Source: JBBDYQ01 sp035553855 (GTDB taxonomy: Bacteria; Actinomycetota; Thermoleophilia; Solirubrobacterales; Thermoleophilaceae). Taken from it: a DNA stretch of 64,000 nt. Location of the stretch: NCBI GenBank assembly GCA_035553855.1, contig DATMJO010000039.1, forward strand, positions 10,087 to 74,086, read 5' to 3'. The position numbers and the translations under genes are program-made. The notes under the pieces are model-generated. The model was not told where the DNA came from. It ran no database searches and worked only from the letters and a program-made list of their open reading frames with translations. Each line of letters starts with the position of its first letter. Positions within the stretch are counted from its first letter, which is position 1. Positions 54,431-62,704 of this stretch are shown one piece after another.

Positions 54431-55981
54431 GTGACTGGACGTCTTCGTTTTTCGATCTTGGTGGGCGTAGCCGCGGCGCTGTGCGCCGTCGTCCTCCCGG
54501 CCGCGACTGCGTTCGCGCAGGGGCGCGACACCCCGCGCTGGCTCTGCAGGGCGAGCGCCGCGACGCTCCAGGGGCCGGGCGGCAACCCCAAGCTGGAGCC
54601 GCTCGTGGCCGATGGCCGGCCTGAAGGGTCGACCCTCGATCCGCTTCGCCAGCCGTGTGACGACGACCAGGCCGGTGCAGACCTCGGGCTGAGCGGCACC
54701 TTCGGCGGCTCGCCGGGCTCGGCTCGCGGCAGCGGGGCGTTCGCCCGGACCGCGGTCACGCCGGATTTCGCCGAGACCCACATCACGACCGTCTCCTCCG
54801 AGGCGGGGCTCGCGAACGTGGCCGTCCGGTACGGGAGCTTCAGCCTCACCGCCACAGCCGCGACGGCGAAGGTCACCGGCCAGTGCCAGGACCGCAGTCC
54901 CGCGATCAACACGGAGGCGACCGTCACCGGCGCGACGATCAACGGCCAGGCGGTCGTGGCCGACGGCGTCGCGGAGCAGCTCGGCACGATCATCAACGGC
55001 GCGCCGCTCTTCGGGCGCGTCCGCGTGATCTTCAAGGAGCGCTTCGAGCGCTCGAACGCGAACGGCGACCCCGAGGTCGTCCAGCGGGCGATCAGGGTCT
55101 CGATCACGGACTCGAGCGGAGCCGAGGTGTTCGGTGCGGTCGTCGGCGAGGCGTCGGTCGCGCGGCACCTGAACGTCTGCGACCCGCCGCCGTTCGTCTG
55201 CCCCTCGGGCTCGACGCTTGACCTGAGTGCCGATCCGCCGGTCTGCGTGATCCGCACCGTCGTCCCCGGGCCGAACTGCCCGGAGGGCGCGACGCCCGCC
55301 AGCGGTGACCGCTGCATCGTCACCGTCGTGCTCGGCCCGCCCGGCGACCAGGGCTCGGGCGGATCGGTCCGGGTCCTCGGCGACGTCCGCGGCGCGGGCC
55401 CATGCCGCCGCGCAGGACGGGCGTTCGGCACCCAGATCGCGATCGTCGGCTCGAATCGCGGCGACCGCATCACGGGCAGCAACCGCTCCGACCGCATCTT
55501 CGTGTTCGCGGGCAACGACCGGGTCTCCGGCGGGCGCGGGAACGACTGCATCGAGGGTGGGCGCGGGAGTGACAAGCTCGACGGGTCGAACGGGACCGAC
55601 TACCTGTTCGGCGACTCGGGCAACGACCTCCTCAACGGAGGCCAGCGTCGCGACCGGCTCGAAGGCGGCACCGGGAAGGACCGCCTCGACGGCGGTACAG
55701 GCCCGGACATCCTGAACGGGGGGAAGGGCAACGACCGCATCTTCGGCGGGCCCGGGAACGACCGGATGGACGGCGGCGCCGGGACCGACCAGATCAACAC
55801 CGGCAACGGCCGCGACCGCGTGCGAGGCGGGTCCGGGAACGACTCGATCAACGCCGCGACCGCGGGGCCGCCGGCCAGGATCGACTGCGGGCCCGGGTTC
55901 GACACGGTCCGGATCAACTACAACGAGCGCCGCCGCCTGCGCAACTGCGAGCGCGTGTTCATCATCTCGTTGCGCCGATAG
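54431..55981 (+). CDS. Secreted RTX-like calcium-binding protein, paralogue 1
   Basis: 516 residues from GTG 54431. Signal peptide VTGRLRFSILVGVAAALCAVVLPAATAFAQ. An N-terminal domain of about 300 residues (RDTPRWLCRASAATLQGPGG to GEASVARHLNVCDPPPFVC) is shared with the protein at 62705. From about residue 340 to 475 lie GGxGxDxLx-type nonapeptides (GGRGNDCIEGGRGSDKLDGSNG..., GGTGPDILNGGKGNDRIFGGPGND), predicted to form a calcium-binding beta-roll. The end DTVRINYNERRRLRNCERV is a common cap of Solirubrobacterales RTX proteins. Exported without visible type I system genes. Confidence 0.9.
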   Translation: MTGRLRFSILVGVAAALCAVVLPAATAFAQGRDTPRWLCRASAATLQGPGGNPKLEPLVADGRPEGSTLDPLRQPCDDDQAGADLGLSGTFGGSPGSARGSGAFARTAVTPDFAETHITTVSSEAGLANVAVRYGSFSLTATAATAKVTGQCQDRSPAINTEATVTGATINGQAVVADGVAEQLGTIINGAPLFGRVRVIFKERFERSNANGDPEVVQRAIRVSITDSSGAEVFGAVVGEASVARHLNVCDPPPFVCPSGSTLDLSADPPVCVIRTVVPGPNCPEGATPASGDRCIVTVVLGPPGDQGSGGSVRVLGDVRGAGPCRRAGRAFGTQIAIVGSNRGDRITGSNRSDRIFVFAGNDRVSGGRGNDCIEGGRGSDKLDGSNGTDYLFGDSGNDLLNGGQRRDRLEGGTGKDRLDGGTGPDILNGGKGNDRIFGGPGNDRMDGGAGTDQINTGNGRDRVRGGSGNDSINAATAGPPARIDCGPGFDTVRINYNERRRLRNCERVFIISLRR

Positions 55982-56000
55982 CGGCTGGGGCGGCGAGCGC

Positions 56001-57036
56001 TCAGCGCGCGCCGCCCGCCATCCGCCGCGCCTCGGGGAGGCTGCGCAGCCGGAGCATCGCGACGGTTCCGAGGGCGGGGCCGATGGCGAGCGGGGCGAGG
56101 GCGTAGCGCCAGCCGACCGCGTCCGCGACGGCGGGGACGAGGCGGATGCTGGCGATCGTCAGCAGGAAGCCGAGCGCGGTCTGGAGCGTGAGCACGGACC
56201 CGGCGTAGCGCGGCTCGGCCAACTCGGTGACGGCCGTCGAGAACTGGGCGGAGTCGGCGATCACGGCCGCGCCCCAGACTGCGAGGAGCACGACGAGAAC
56301 CGCGAGCGGCGCCGCATAGGCCGCCATGCTGAGGAGCGCGCATGCACCGCTCAGCACCATCGCTCCGCTCGTGAGCGCCGTGCGTCCGTAGCGGTCGGCG
56401 AGGCGCCCGCCGCCGACCGCCCCCGCGAGGCCGGCGAGGCCGATCGCGCCGAATACGAGCGCGCCCGCTGTGAAGCGCTCCGCCGGCGCTCCGGCGGCCG
56501 CGGTGCTGGCCGCGACGAACGCCGGGAGCCACGCCCAGACCGCATACAGCTCCCTGCCAGGAGATGTCGCCTAGTCCCCGCACCAGGTGCGGCGACGCCG
56601 AGCCGAGCGTGAGCGCGCCGATCACGACTCCGATCGCCAGCCCGCGCCCCTGCTTGAAGTGGGTCGCGACGAGCTTCATGCCGGGCGGGTACACCCCTGC
56701 GAGGAAAGCGCCGGTCAGGAAGCGGAGCGGCAGCGCAGGCAGAAGATCGCCGGCTACCAGGATCGCGAGGTTCGTGAGCCCCGCGCCGAGAGCGGAGGCG
56801 GCGATCAGTAGGCGAGGCTCGACCCGGTCGGCCAGGTTGAGCGTCGCGCTCAGCAGACTGCCCGCGACGAACCCGGCGGGGACGGCGCTCGCGAGCCACG
56901 CGGCCCCGCCGGTCGAGAGGCCCCAGTCCTCCCGAAGCGACGGTACGACGGCGGTTGCGCTGAACCACGTCGCCAGCGCGAGGACCTCGGCGATGCCGAC
57001 CGTGAGCAGGGCCCGCCGTGCGGGCGAAGGCGACAC
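56001..57036 (-). pseudogene. MFS transporter inactivated by an internal deletion and frameshift
   Basis: Reads as an MFS transporter from ATG 57036 (ALLTVGIAEVLALATWFSATAVVPSL ... LRFLTGAFLAGVYPPGMKLVATHFKQGRGLAIGVV) up to GLGDISWQ near 56560. Continuing sense in another frame starts with ELYAVWAWLPAFVAASTAA and runs through FGAIGLAGLAGAVGGGRLADRYGRTAL to the stop at 56001. In relatives about 50-60 residues separate these two points, so roughly 150-180 bases have been lost and the frame changed at about 56551-56562. Last gene of the MBL/CMD/SnoaL operon. Confidence 0.82.
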
Positions 57037-57057
57037 GGTCGTCGCGGGGGGGCGCCG

Positions 57058-57540
57058 TCAGCCCTGCGAGGCCGCCACGTACTCGTCGAGCCGCCCGCCG
57101 GCCATCTTGCGGACCTTGCCCTTCACGATCGGCGTCCAGCCGAGCAGCAGGCCTGGGGCCCCGAGGGCCTGGCGCGACCACTTGTGGAAGTTGAAGTCGT
57201 CGCGGTGCTCGACGATGAGCCCGTCCTTGAAGCGGAAGCTCGCCTGGATGTCGTTCACCACAGGGCGGCCGGTCTGGGTGAACGTGTAGTGCGCGCGCCA
57301 GTGGGCCGACCCGCGCTCCGCGCCCGCCTCGTGCTCCAGCAACTCGACCCGGAGGTCGCCCTCGGGTTCCGTGAGCATCTTCCACATCGCTCCCGCTCGG
57401 CTGCCCTTGAGGTCGGGGAAGACCGGGTCCGAGAATTGGACGTCCGGCGCGTAGCAGGCGGCCATGGCATCGCCGTCGCCCTCGTTGAAGGCGCGGTAGA
57501 AGCGCTCGATCAGCCGGGCGTTCGTTTCTGCGTCGCTCAT
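57058..57540 (-). CDS. SnoaL-like / NTF2-fold protein
   Basis: 160 residues from ATG 57540. ETNARLIERFYRAFNEGDGDAMAACYAPDVQFSDPVFPDLKG and HWRAHYTFTQTGRPVVNDIQASFRFKDGLIVEHRDDFNFHKWSRQALG are typical of SnoaL-like small enzymes or binding proteins. Start overlaps the CMD gene by four bases. Function unknown. Confidence 0.88.
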   Translation of the reverse strand: MSDAETNARLIERFYRAFNEGDGDAMAACYAPDVQFSDPVFPDLKGSRAGAMWKMLTEPEGDLRVELLEHEAGAERGSAHWRAHYTFTQTGRPVVNDIQASFRFKDGLIVEHRDDFNFHKWSRQALGAPGLLLGWTPIVKGKVRKMAGGRLDEYVAASQG

Positions 57541-58127
57541 TTGCTCTCCTGGTTCGTGTCGGTGGCCGGGGCCGCGGCAGGCGCGCCCCAGTCGTCCGCG
57601 TCGATGCCGGCGGTGGGCAGAGTCTCCTCCACCTCGACGCCGCAGGTGGCGATTATCCGCGCGACGGCGGAGTAGTAGGCGCAGCAGACGACGAGCTCGG
57701 TCGCCTGGCGGCGTCCCAGCAGGTCGAGGACCGCGGCGGTCAGCTCGTCGCCCGCGTCCACGTCGCGCGCGACGGCCGTCGCGAACCGCGCCACGAGACG
57801 GGCGTCGGGGTCGAGCGCGTCGAGGTCTCCGTTCACGGCGGCCTCGATGTCCTCGTCGGCGACGCCGACCGCGCGGCTGACGTTCTCGTGCTGGGCGCGC
57901 TCGTACTCCGACCCCGTGTCGCGCGCCACGCTGAGGATCGCGATCTGGCGCAGGCGCGCGTCGAGCTCCGCGTGCAGGAGGTTCGCCTGGCCGAGCTCGA
58001 CGAGCGGCCGGAGCGCGGCCGGCGCGTTGGCGAACATCCGGACGATGTTGAGCGGTGGCAGCGCGCCCAGAAGCTCGCGGGCGTCGTCGTCGAGATCCTC
58101 GTCCGCCGGGTAGGGGATCCGGCTCAC
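57537..58127 (-). CDS. Carboxymuconolactone decarboxylase (AhpD-like) family protein
   Basis: 196 residues from GTG 58127. NIVRMFANAPAALRPLVELGQANLLHAELDARLRQIAILSVARDTGSEYERAQHENVSRAVGV is the CMD fold, with the conserved His in the helix (AQHENVSRA). The AhpD-type CxxC is not at its usual place (Cys-Cys occurs as VVCCAYYS), so peroxidase activity is uncertain. Overlaps both neighbours by four bases. Confidence 0.88.
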   Translation of the reverse strand: MSRIPYPADEDLDDDARELLGALPPLNIVRMFANAPAALRPLVELGQANLLHAELDARLRQIAILSVARDTGSEYERAQHENVSRAVGVADEDIEAAVNGDLDALDPDARLVARFATAVARDVDAGDELTAAVLDLLGRRQATELVVCCAYYSAVARIIATCGVEVEETLPTAGIDADDWGAPAAAPATDTNQESK

Positions 58128-58972
58128 TCGGCACCGCCCGCGGAGGTCGTGACGGACGCCTCGGCGAGTCGTCTCGCCGACTCGGGATCGTGGCTCGGCG
58201 CGACGACGACCCGGTGCCGGGAGCAGAGCTCCCGCAGCTTCGCGGTCGAGCGGCGGTGCGCCTTCTCGTCCTGCGCGACGCCGTCGACCACCCCGTCGAG
58301 CAGTGCCTGCTCGGAATAGGTCGCGTCGCCCGTGATCAGGACGAGGTGGTCGGGCTGCTCGACGACCACGGACAGGTGCCCCATGGTGTGGCCGGGGGTC
58401 GGGACCAGCCGAATGGCTCCGTCGCCGGTGAGCGCGACGCTCGCCTCGAAACCCTCCCAGGGATCGCGGTCGAAGTCGAGCGTCCGCGGCGCCAGCCAGC
58501 GCGGGTAGTGCCCGTTCAGATAGCCGTTGAGGGGGCCCGTGCGGGAGAGCGCCATCGAGGCCTCGGTGGCGCTCATCACGATGTCGGTCCCCTCGAAGTG
58601 GGAGAGGCCTCCGGCGTGGTCGCCGTGCATGTGGGTCATGACGAGGCAGCGGACTTCGCCGGGCTCGATGCCGAGCGCGCGTAGCTGCGGCCCGACCTCC
58701 TCGTGGGGTTCAACCCAGCGGCGCTCGCTGGTGCGCACGAACGGGTGCCACCACGGCTGGTAGCCGGGGTCGTTTGCGTGCGAGCTCTCACCGGTGTCGA
58801 CCACGATCGGGCCGTCCGGGTGCTCGATCGCGAAGCAGGTGATCGGCAGTCGCGGGGACCACTCCTTGTCGCGCAGGATGTCGAGCACGCGCGCGGGCCG
58901 GGCCTCGCGGCGCGCCTGCACGTGGCGTGTCTTGATCTGCACCTGTCCGGTCTGGATCGCGTGGACCTTCAC
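58124..58972 (-). CDS. MBL-fold metallohydrolase (lactonase-like)
   Basis: 282 residues from GTG 58972. Metal-binding HxHxDH as MTHMHGDHAGG (His114, His116, Asp118, His119), further ligands in TPGHTMGHLSVV and ITGDATYSEQA, and a last His in APSHDPESA. Resembles AHL-lactonase-like or related dimetal hydrolases; substrate not known. First gene of a tightly overlapping operon (MBL-CMD-SnoaL-MFS), with a palindrome 18-39 bases before the start. Confidence 0.9.
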   Translation of the reverse strand: MKVHAIQTGQVQIKTRHVQARREARPARVLDILRDKEWSPRLPITCFAIEHPDGPIVVDTGESSHANDPGYQPWWHPFVRTSERRWVEPHEEVGPQLRALGIEPGEVRCLVMTHMHGDHAGGLSHFEGTDIVMSATEASMALSRTGPLNGYLNGHYPRWLAPRTLDFDRDPWEGFEASVALTGDGAIRLVPTPGHTMGHLSVVVEQPDHLVLITGDATYSEQALLDGVVDGVAQDEKAHRRSTAKLRELCSRHRVVVAPSHDPESARRLAEASVTTSAGGAE

Positions 58973-58989
58973 CGGGCTCCTCCCGTCGG

Positions 58990-59011
58990 AAACGCAACAG
59001 CTATCGCGTTT
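58990..59011. promoter_or_regulatory. Palindrome, candidate operator of the MBL operon
   Basis: AAACGC-N10-GCGTTT in the gap between the MBL start (58972) and the TetR remnant (59016-59318). Six-base arms with a ten-base spacer fit a TetR-type site. The regulator that would bind it is broken. Confidence 0.45.
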
Positions 59012-59015
59012 GTGA

Positions 59016-59318
59016 CTAAACCATCTGGCTGTCCCGCTCCTGCTGCGGCTCTTCCACGCCGTGTCCGCTTCGAGCGCCGACGCGGAGACCGACCTGGGCG
59101 ACACCCCGCGGGCCTTCTGGCAGGCACGTTACGCAACTGCCGGCGAGATGGTCGCCCGCGCGATCGAGCGCGGCGATCTCTCGCCCGGTATCGATCCCCA
59201 CGCGATCATCGAGCAGCTGGTGGCGCCCGCCTACTTCCGCGCGCTGGTGACCGGAGAGCGACTCGACGCGGACCTCACCCGCCGCTCGGTGCAGATGACG
59301 CTCGCGGCCGTGCGCTGA
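59016..59318 (+). pseudogene. TetR-family regulator remnant, C-terminal part only
   Basis: About 100 codons up to the stop at 59318 (LAVPLLLRLFHAVSASSADAETD, FWQARYATAGEMVARAIERGDLSPGIDPHAIIEQLVAPAYFRALVTGERLD) match the C-terminal ligand domain of TetR regulators of the type with YFRALVTGE, but the DNA-binding HTH is missing. An in-frame stop lies just upstream at 59013, and a GTG at 59061 could only start a fragment. Divergent from the MBL operon, whose repressor it probably once was. Confidence 0.72.
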
Positions 59319-59366
59319 CGCGGGCTCGCGGCGGCTTCCCCTGACCGCGCTGCCTGGACCCTCCGT

Positions 59367-60782
59367 TCACCCGCGGAGGTGCGCGAGCGCCGAGTGGGCC
59401 GCGTTCCAGCCGTTCATCCCGTGGACGCCCGCCCCCGGCGGCGTCGCCGCCGAGCAGATGTAGACGCCGGGGATCCCCGTGGCGTACGGGTCGATCGCGA
59501 AGCGGGGCCGGAAGAGGAGCTGCACCGGCGTGTTCGCCCCGGTCGCGATGTCACCGCCCACGTAGTTCGCGTTGTAGCCCGGCAACTCGGCCGTCGTGCG
59601 GACGTGCCGAGCCGCGATCCGCTCGCGGAGCCCGGGCGCGAAGCGCTCGATCTGCGCGATCAGCGCCTCGGTGGCGTCGCCCGTGTAGCCGCTCGGCACG
59701 TGGGCGTAGGCCCAGACCGGGTGGATGTCGCCGGCCGACCGGCTCGGGTCGGCGAGATACTGCTGGGAGACGAGCACGAACGGGCGCTCGGGCATGTGGC
59801 CGCGGTTGATCTCCCGCTCGGCGTGGGCTATCTCGTCGAAGCCGCCGCCCAGGTGGACGGTTCCGGCCCGCCGGCATGCATCGCTGGTCCAGGGCACGCC
59901 GCCCTCGACCGCCAGGTCGACCTTGAACGCCCCGGGGCCGTGCCGGTATCCGCGGTAGGCGCGCGCCACGCGTGCGGGGAGCCGCCCGCCCGCGATCTCG
60001 GCGACGGCCCCAGGGGCGAGGTCGAAGGCCACGACGTCCGCGTCTCCGACGTCGGCCAGCGAGCGGACCCGGACCCCGGTCTCGATCCGCCCGCCGTGCT
60101 CGCCGACGACCGCCGCGAGCGCGTCCGTGATCGAGCGAGACCCGCCGCGCGCGACCGGCCAGCCGTAGGTGTGGCAGGCGGAGATCAGGGCCGCTCCCAC
60201 CGAGGAGCTCATCGGCGCGGACAGCGAGCTGAGCGCATGCGCGGCTACGCCGCCGAAGAGCGCCCGCGCCCGCTCGCCCCGGAGGGCTCGCGCGAGCAGG
60301 GCGGCCGGCATGGCCGCGCGCAGCCCAAAGCGCGCAAGCCTGATCGGGTGGCGCGGCATGTGCAGGACGGGGCGGAAGATGTCGTCGCGGAGCGCCTCGA
60401 ATGCCGACCCGGTCGGCCCGAAGACCCGGCGCCACGAGGCCCCGCCCTCGCCGAGACCCCTGACGGTCTCCTCGAGCGAGCGCAGCAGGACGCCGGCGCT
60501 GCCGTCGTCGAGCGGGTGGGCGAGATCGACCTCGGGGTGGCACCACTCGAGCCCGTGCCGCTCGAGGCCCATCGCCAGCAGCGCGGGGGATCCCGCGGCC
60601 ATCGGGTGGACGGCCGAGCAGTGGTCGTGGACGACGCCCGGCAGGGTGAGCTCGCTCGTGCGCGTGCCTCCGCCGATCTCTTCCTCGGCCTCGAGCACGG
60701 TCACGTCGAGCCCCTCGCGGGCGAGCGCCGCGGCGCAGGCCAGCCCGTTCGGACCGGACCCGACGACGACCGCCCGGCTCAC
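59367..60782 (-). CDS. FAD-dependent oxidoreductase, phytoene-desaturase-like
   Basis: 471 residues from GTG 60782. AVVVGSGPNGLACAAALAREGLDVTVLEAEEEIGGGTRTSEL is the dinucleotide-binding fold of the NAD(P)/FAD-dependent CrtI-like family; C-terminal GIPGVYICSAATPPGAGVHGMNGWNAAHSALAHL is the FAD-binding end. Actinobacterial members with this end are often annotated phytoene dehydrogenase-like but are not carotenoid enzymes. The GTG overlaps the DUF3556 stop (GTGA), so the pair is coupled. Confidence 0.87.
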   Translation of the reverse strand: MSRAVVVGSGPNGLACAAALAREGLDVTVLEAEEEIGGGTRTSELTLPGVVHDHCSAVHPMAAGSPALLAMGLERHGLEWCHPEVDLAHPLDDGSAGVLLRSLEETVRGLGEGGASWRRVFGPTGSAFEALRDDIFRPVLHMPRHPIRLARFGLRAAMPAALLARALRGERARALFGGVAAHALSSLSAPMSSSVGAALISACHTYGWPVARGGSRSITDALAAVVGEHGGRIETGVRVRSLADVGDADVVAFDLAPGAVAEIAGGRLPARVARAYRGYRHGPGAFKVDLAVEGGVPWTSDACRRAGTVHLGGGFDEIAHAEREINRGHMPERPFVLVSQQYLADPSRSAGDIHPVWAYAHVPSGYTGDATEALIAQIERFAPGLRERIAARHVRTTAELPGYNANYVGGDIATGANTPVQLLFRPRFAIDPYATGIPGVYICSAATPPGAGVHGMNGWNAAHSALAHLRG

Positions 60783-62530
60783 GCGGGGGCGCCGGCCCCG
60801 GGCCGCAGGCTCCGCGTGACCCGTACCGGGAAGTCTCCGGCCTCGTCGAGCCAGGGAAGGCGCTCGACCATGTCGCGCACCTCCACCCAGCCCTCCTCGA
60901 TCAAGCCGGTCGCCGCGTCGTGGATGCGGTAGTGCTGGCGCTGGATGTGCGCGGGCTGCGATTCGAGCATCACGACGCGCACCTCACCCGGCTCGAACCG
61001 GCAGCGCTCCTGTACCGCGGCGAGCAGCTGCTCGTGGTGGAGGTGGCCGTCGCCGAAGTTCCAGCCGTTCACGACGCCCGCGATCAGCTCGCCCTCGCGC
61101 ACATGGTAGGCCTCGAGGTCGTCGACGGCGCGCCTCACGAGGCCGTTGAGCGCCCGGCCGTGCGAGTGCATCGAGCGGAACGCCAGCCCCTTCATGAGCA
61201 GCACCTCGGCCGTGTCGCGGTCGTAGATCCCCGCGAGCTGCTCGACCACGATCCGCGCCGGCTTCTTTATCGAGGCGTCGAGCTTCTCCTCGGCATTCGC
61301 GTCCTTGCGGAAGAGCCACTGGCTCGTCGCCCAGTTCCCGGCGTAGTAGCGCATGGCGGGCAGGAACGAGACCTTGTCCGGCCGGAAGTTGCCGAGGATC
61401 GGGATCGCGACGCTCGTCGTGACGAGCAGCGCGATCAGGAGTGGGTCGTCGAGCGTCGAGAGCGGGACGTCGCCGTAGTGGCCGAACAGGAACAGCAGCC
61501 CGAAGATCATGAACAGGTTCCACTCGAGCGGCACGGCGAGCGGGAACGTCGAGGTGATGTGGACGTGGAAGATGATCATCCCCACGAGCGCGACCGTTCC
61601 GAGGAAGCCCTTGTCCGTCAAAAACAGCGTGATGGGCAGCGTGAACTCGATCGCGGTGCCCATGTGGGCCGCGAACGCCGCGTGGCGCGACGGCCGCAGG
61701 TCCTCTGGGTGGTTCTTGTAGAGCCTCGCCTTGGCCTTGCGTGAGCGGTTCCAGGGCGTGTTGCTGATCATCACCGAGACCACAAAGGGGAAGTGGCGGT
61801 TGAGCTTCGACGAGGCGGCGCCGAGCCAGATGCAGAGCATCACGAGCTGGGCGCCGACGAAGAGGTGCTCGAGCGGGAACAGGAAGATGATGAGCATCGG
61901 CCCGTAGACCTCGGGACGCGCCGCGAGGAACGAGACCTTGTCGCGCAGGCCGAGCAGGGCGAGCAGGGCGAGCAGGGCGCCGACCGCGACGGGATCGAGG
62001 CGGCCGGCCGCGGTGCCCGCGACGGCCTCGCCGTCGGAGACGAGCAGGAACGCGGTCGCGGCGAGCACGCCGGCGTAGAGCAGCACGTCCACCGGCGTGC
62101 GCGTGGACCCGGCCATGAGCGGGACGTGGCGCGGCCAGGGCGGCAGCCGCACGGTCCCGCGCCGGAGCCAGTAGAGGATCCCGCCGATCGGCGGGACGAA
62201 GCGGAAGGTGAGCGGCATCGATCCGCAGCCGAGGCCGATCACCTCCCACAGGACGAGCCAGGCGACGACCTTCTGGAAGACGATCGGCTCCGTCCACCAG
62301 TCGCCGAGGTCTGTGAGCCCGCCGATCCCGGGGGTGGTCGCCGCGATCAGGAGGAAGCCGCCGGCCGAGAAGACGACGAGCTTGACGACGTACAGGAGGT
62401 AGATCGCGGAGGGGGTGCCGAAGCCGTTGACCGCCCAGTCCTGGGCGAGCGGCTTGATCCGGTCGAGGTGCGGCTGCTTCTTCCACTCCTCGACGTCCAC
62501 CGGCGGGGGCTCCGGCGTCAGAAAACCCAT
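60779..62530 (-). CDS. DUF3556 transmembrane protein
   Basis: 583 residues from ATG 62530, preceded by GGAGAGGAGAG. MGFLTPEPPPVDVEEWKKQPHLDRIKPLAQDWAVNGFGTPSAIYL is the conserved opening of the DUF3556 family of actinobacteria. About eleven transmembrane helices follow, with KLNRHFPFVVSVMISNTPWNRSRKAKARLYKNHPEDLRPSRHAAFAAHMGTAIEF and PAMRYYAGNWATSQWLFRKDANAEEKLDASIKKP in the loops, and a soluble C-terminal domain (GLAFRSMHSHGRALNGLVRRAVDDLEAYHVREGELIAGVVNGWNFGDGHLHHEQLLAAVQERC). Function unknown; paired with the FAD oxidoreductase. A 9-bp triplicate run lies inside (61952-61978). Confidence 0.85.
   Translation of the reverse strand: MGFLTPEPPPVDVEEWKKQPHLDRIKPLAQDWAVNGFGTPSAIYLLYVVKLVVFSAGGFLLIAATTPGIGGLTDLGDWWTEPIVFQKVVAWLVLWEVIGLGCGSMPLTFRFVPPIGGILYWLRRGTVRLPPWPRHVPLMAGSTRTPVDVLLYAGVLAATAFLLVSDGEAVAGTAAGRLDPVAVGALLALLALLGLRDKVSFLAARPEVYGPMLIIFLFPLEHLFVGAQLVMLCIWLGAASSKLNRHFPFVVSVMISNTPWNRSRKAKARLYKNHPEDLRPSRHAAFAAHMGTAIEFTLPITLFLTDKGFLGTVALVGMIIFHVHITSTFPLAVPLEWNLFMIFGLLFLFGHYGDVPLSTLDDPLLIALLVTTSVAIPILGNFRPDKVSFLPAMRYYAGNWATSQWLFRKDANAEEKLDASIKKPARIVVEQLAGIYDRDTAEVLLMKGLAFRSMHSHGRALNGLVRRAVDDLEAYHVREGELIAGVVNGWNFGDGHLHHEQLLAAVQERCRFEPGEVRVVMLESQPAHIQRQHYRIHDAATGLIEEGWVEVRDMVERLPWLDEAGDFPVRVTRSLRPGAGAPA
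61952..61978. repeat. Three perfect 9-bp tandem copies inside the DUF3556 gene
   Basis: GAGCAGGGC repeated three times, encoding Leu-Leu-Ala repeats on the minus strand in a transmembrane helix (ALLALLALLGLR). Copy-number change would keep frame and alter helix length by three residues. Confidence 0.7.
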
Positions 62531-62704
62531 GCGACTCTCCTCTCCCTGTGTGCGCGGCCGGGGCCGCGTGCCCACCGTACCCTCGCCGCGGCCTGCGCGT
62601 TTAGCCCGCGCCACGCCGGGTAACGGGAACTACTGCCGAGTCCAACCCTCACCCGGCGACCGACCGGCGACACCAGTCTCACCAAACAACCAGGAGATGT
62701 GCTC

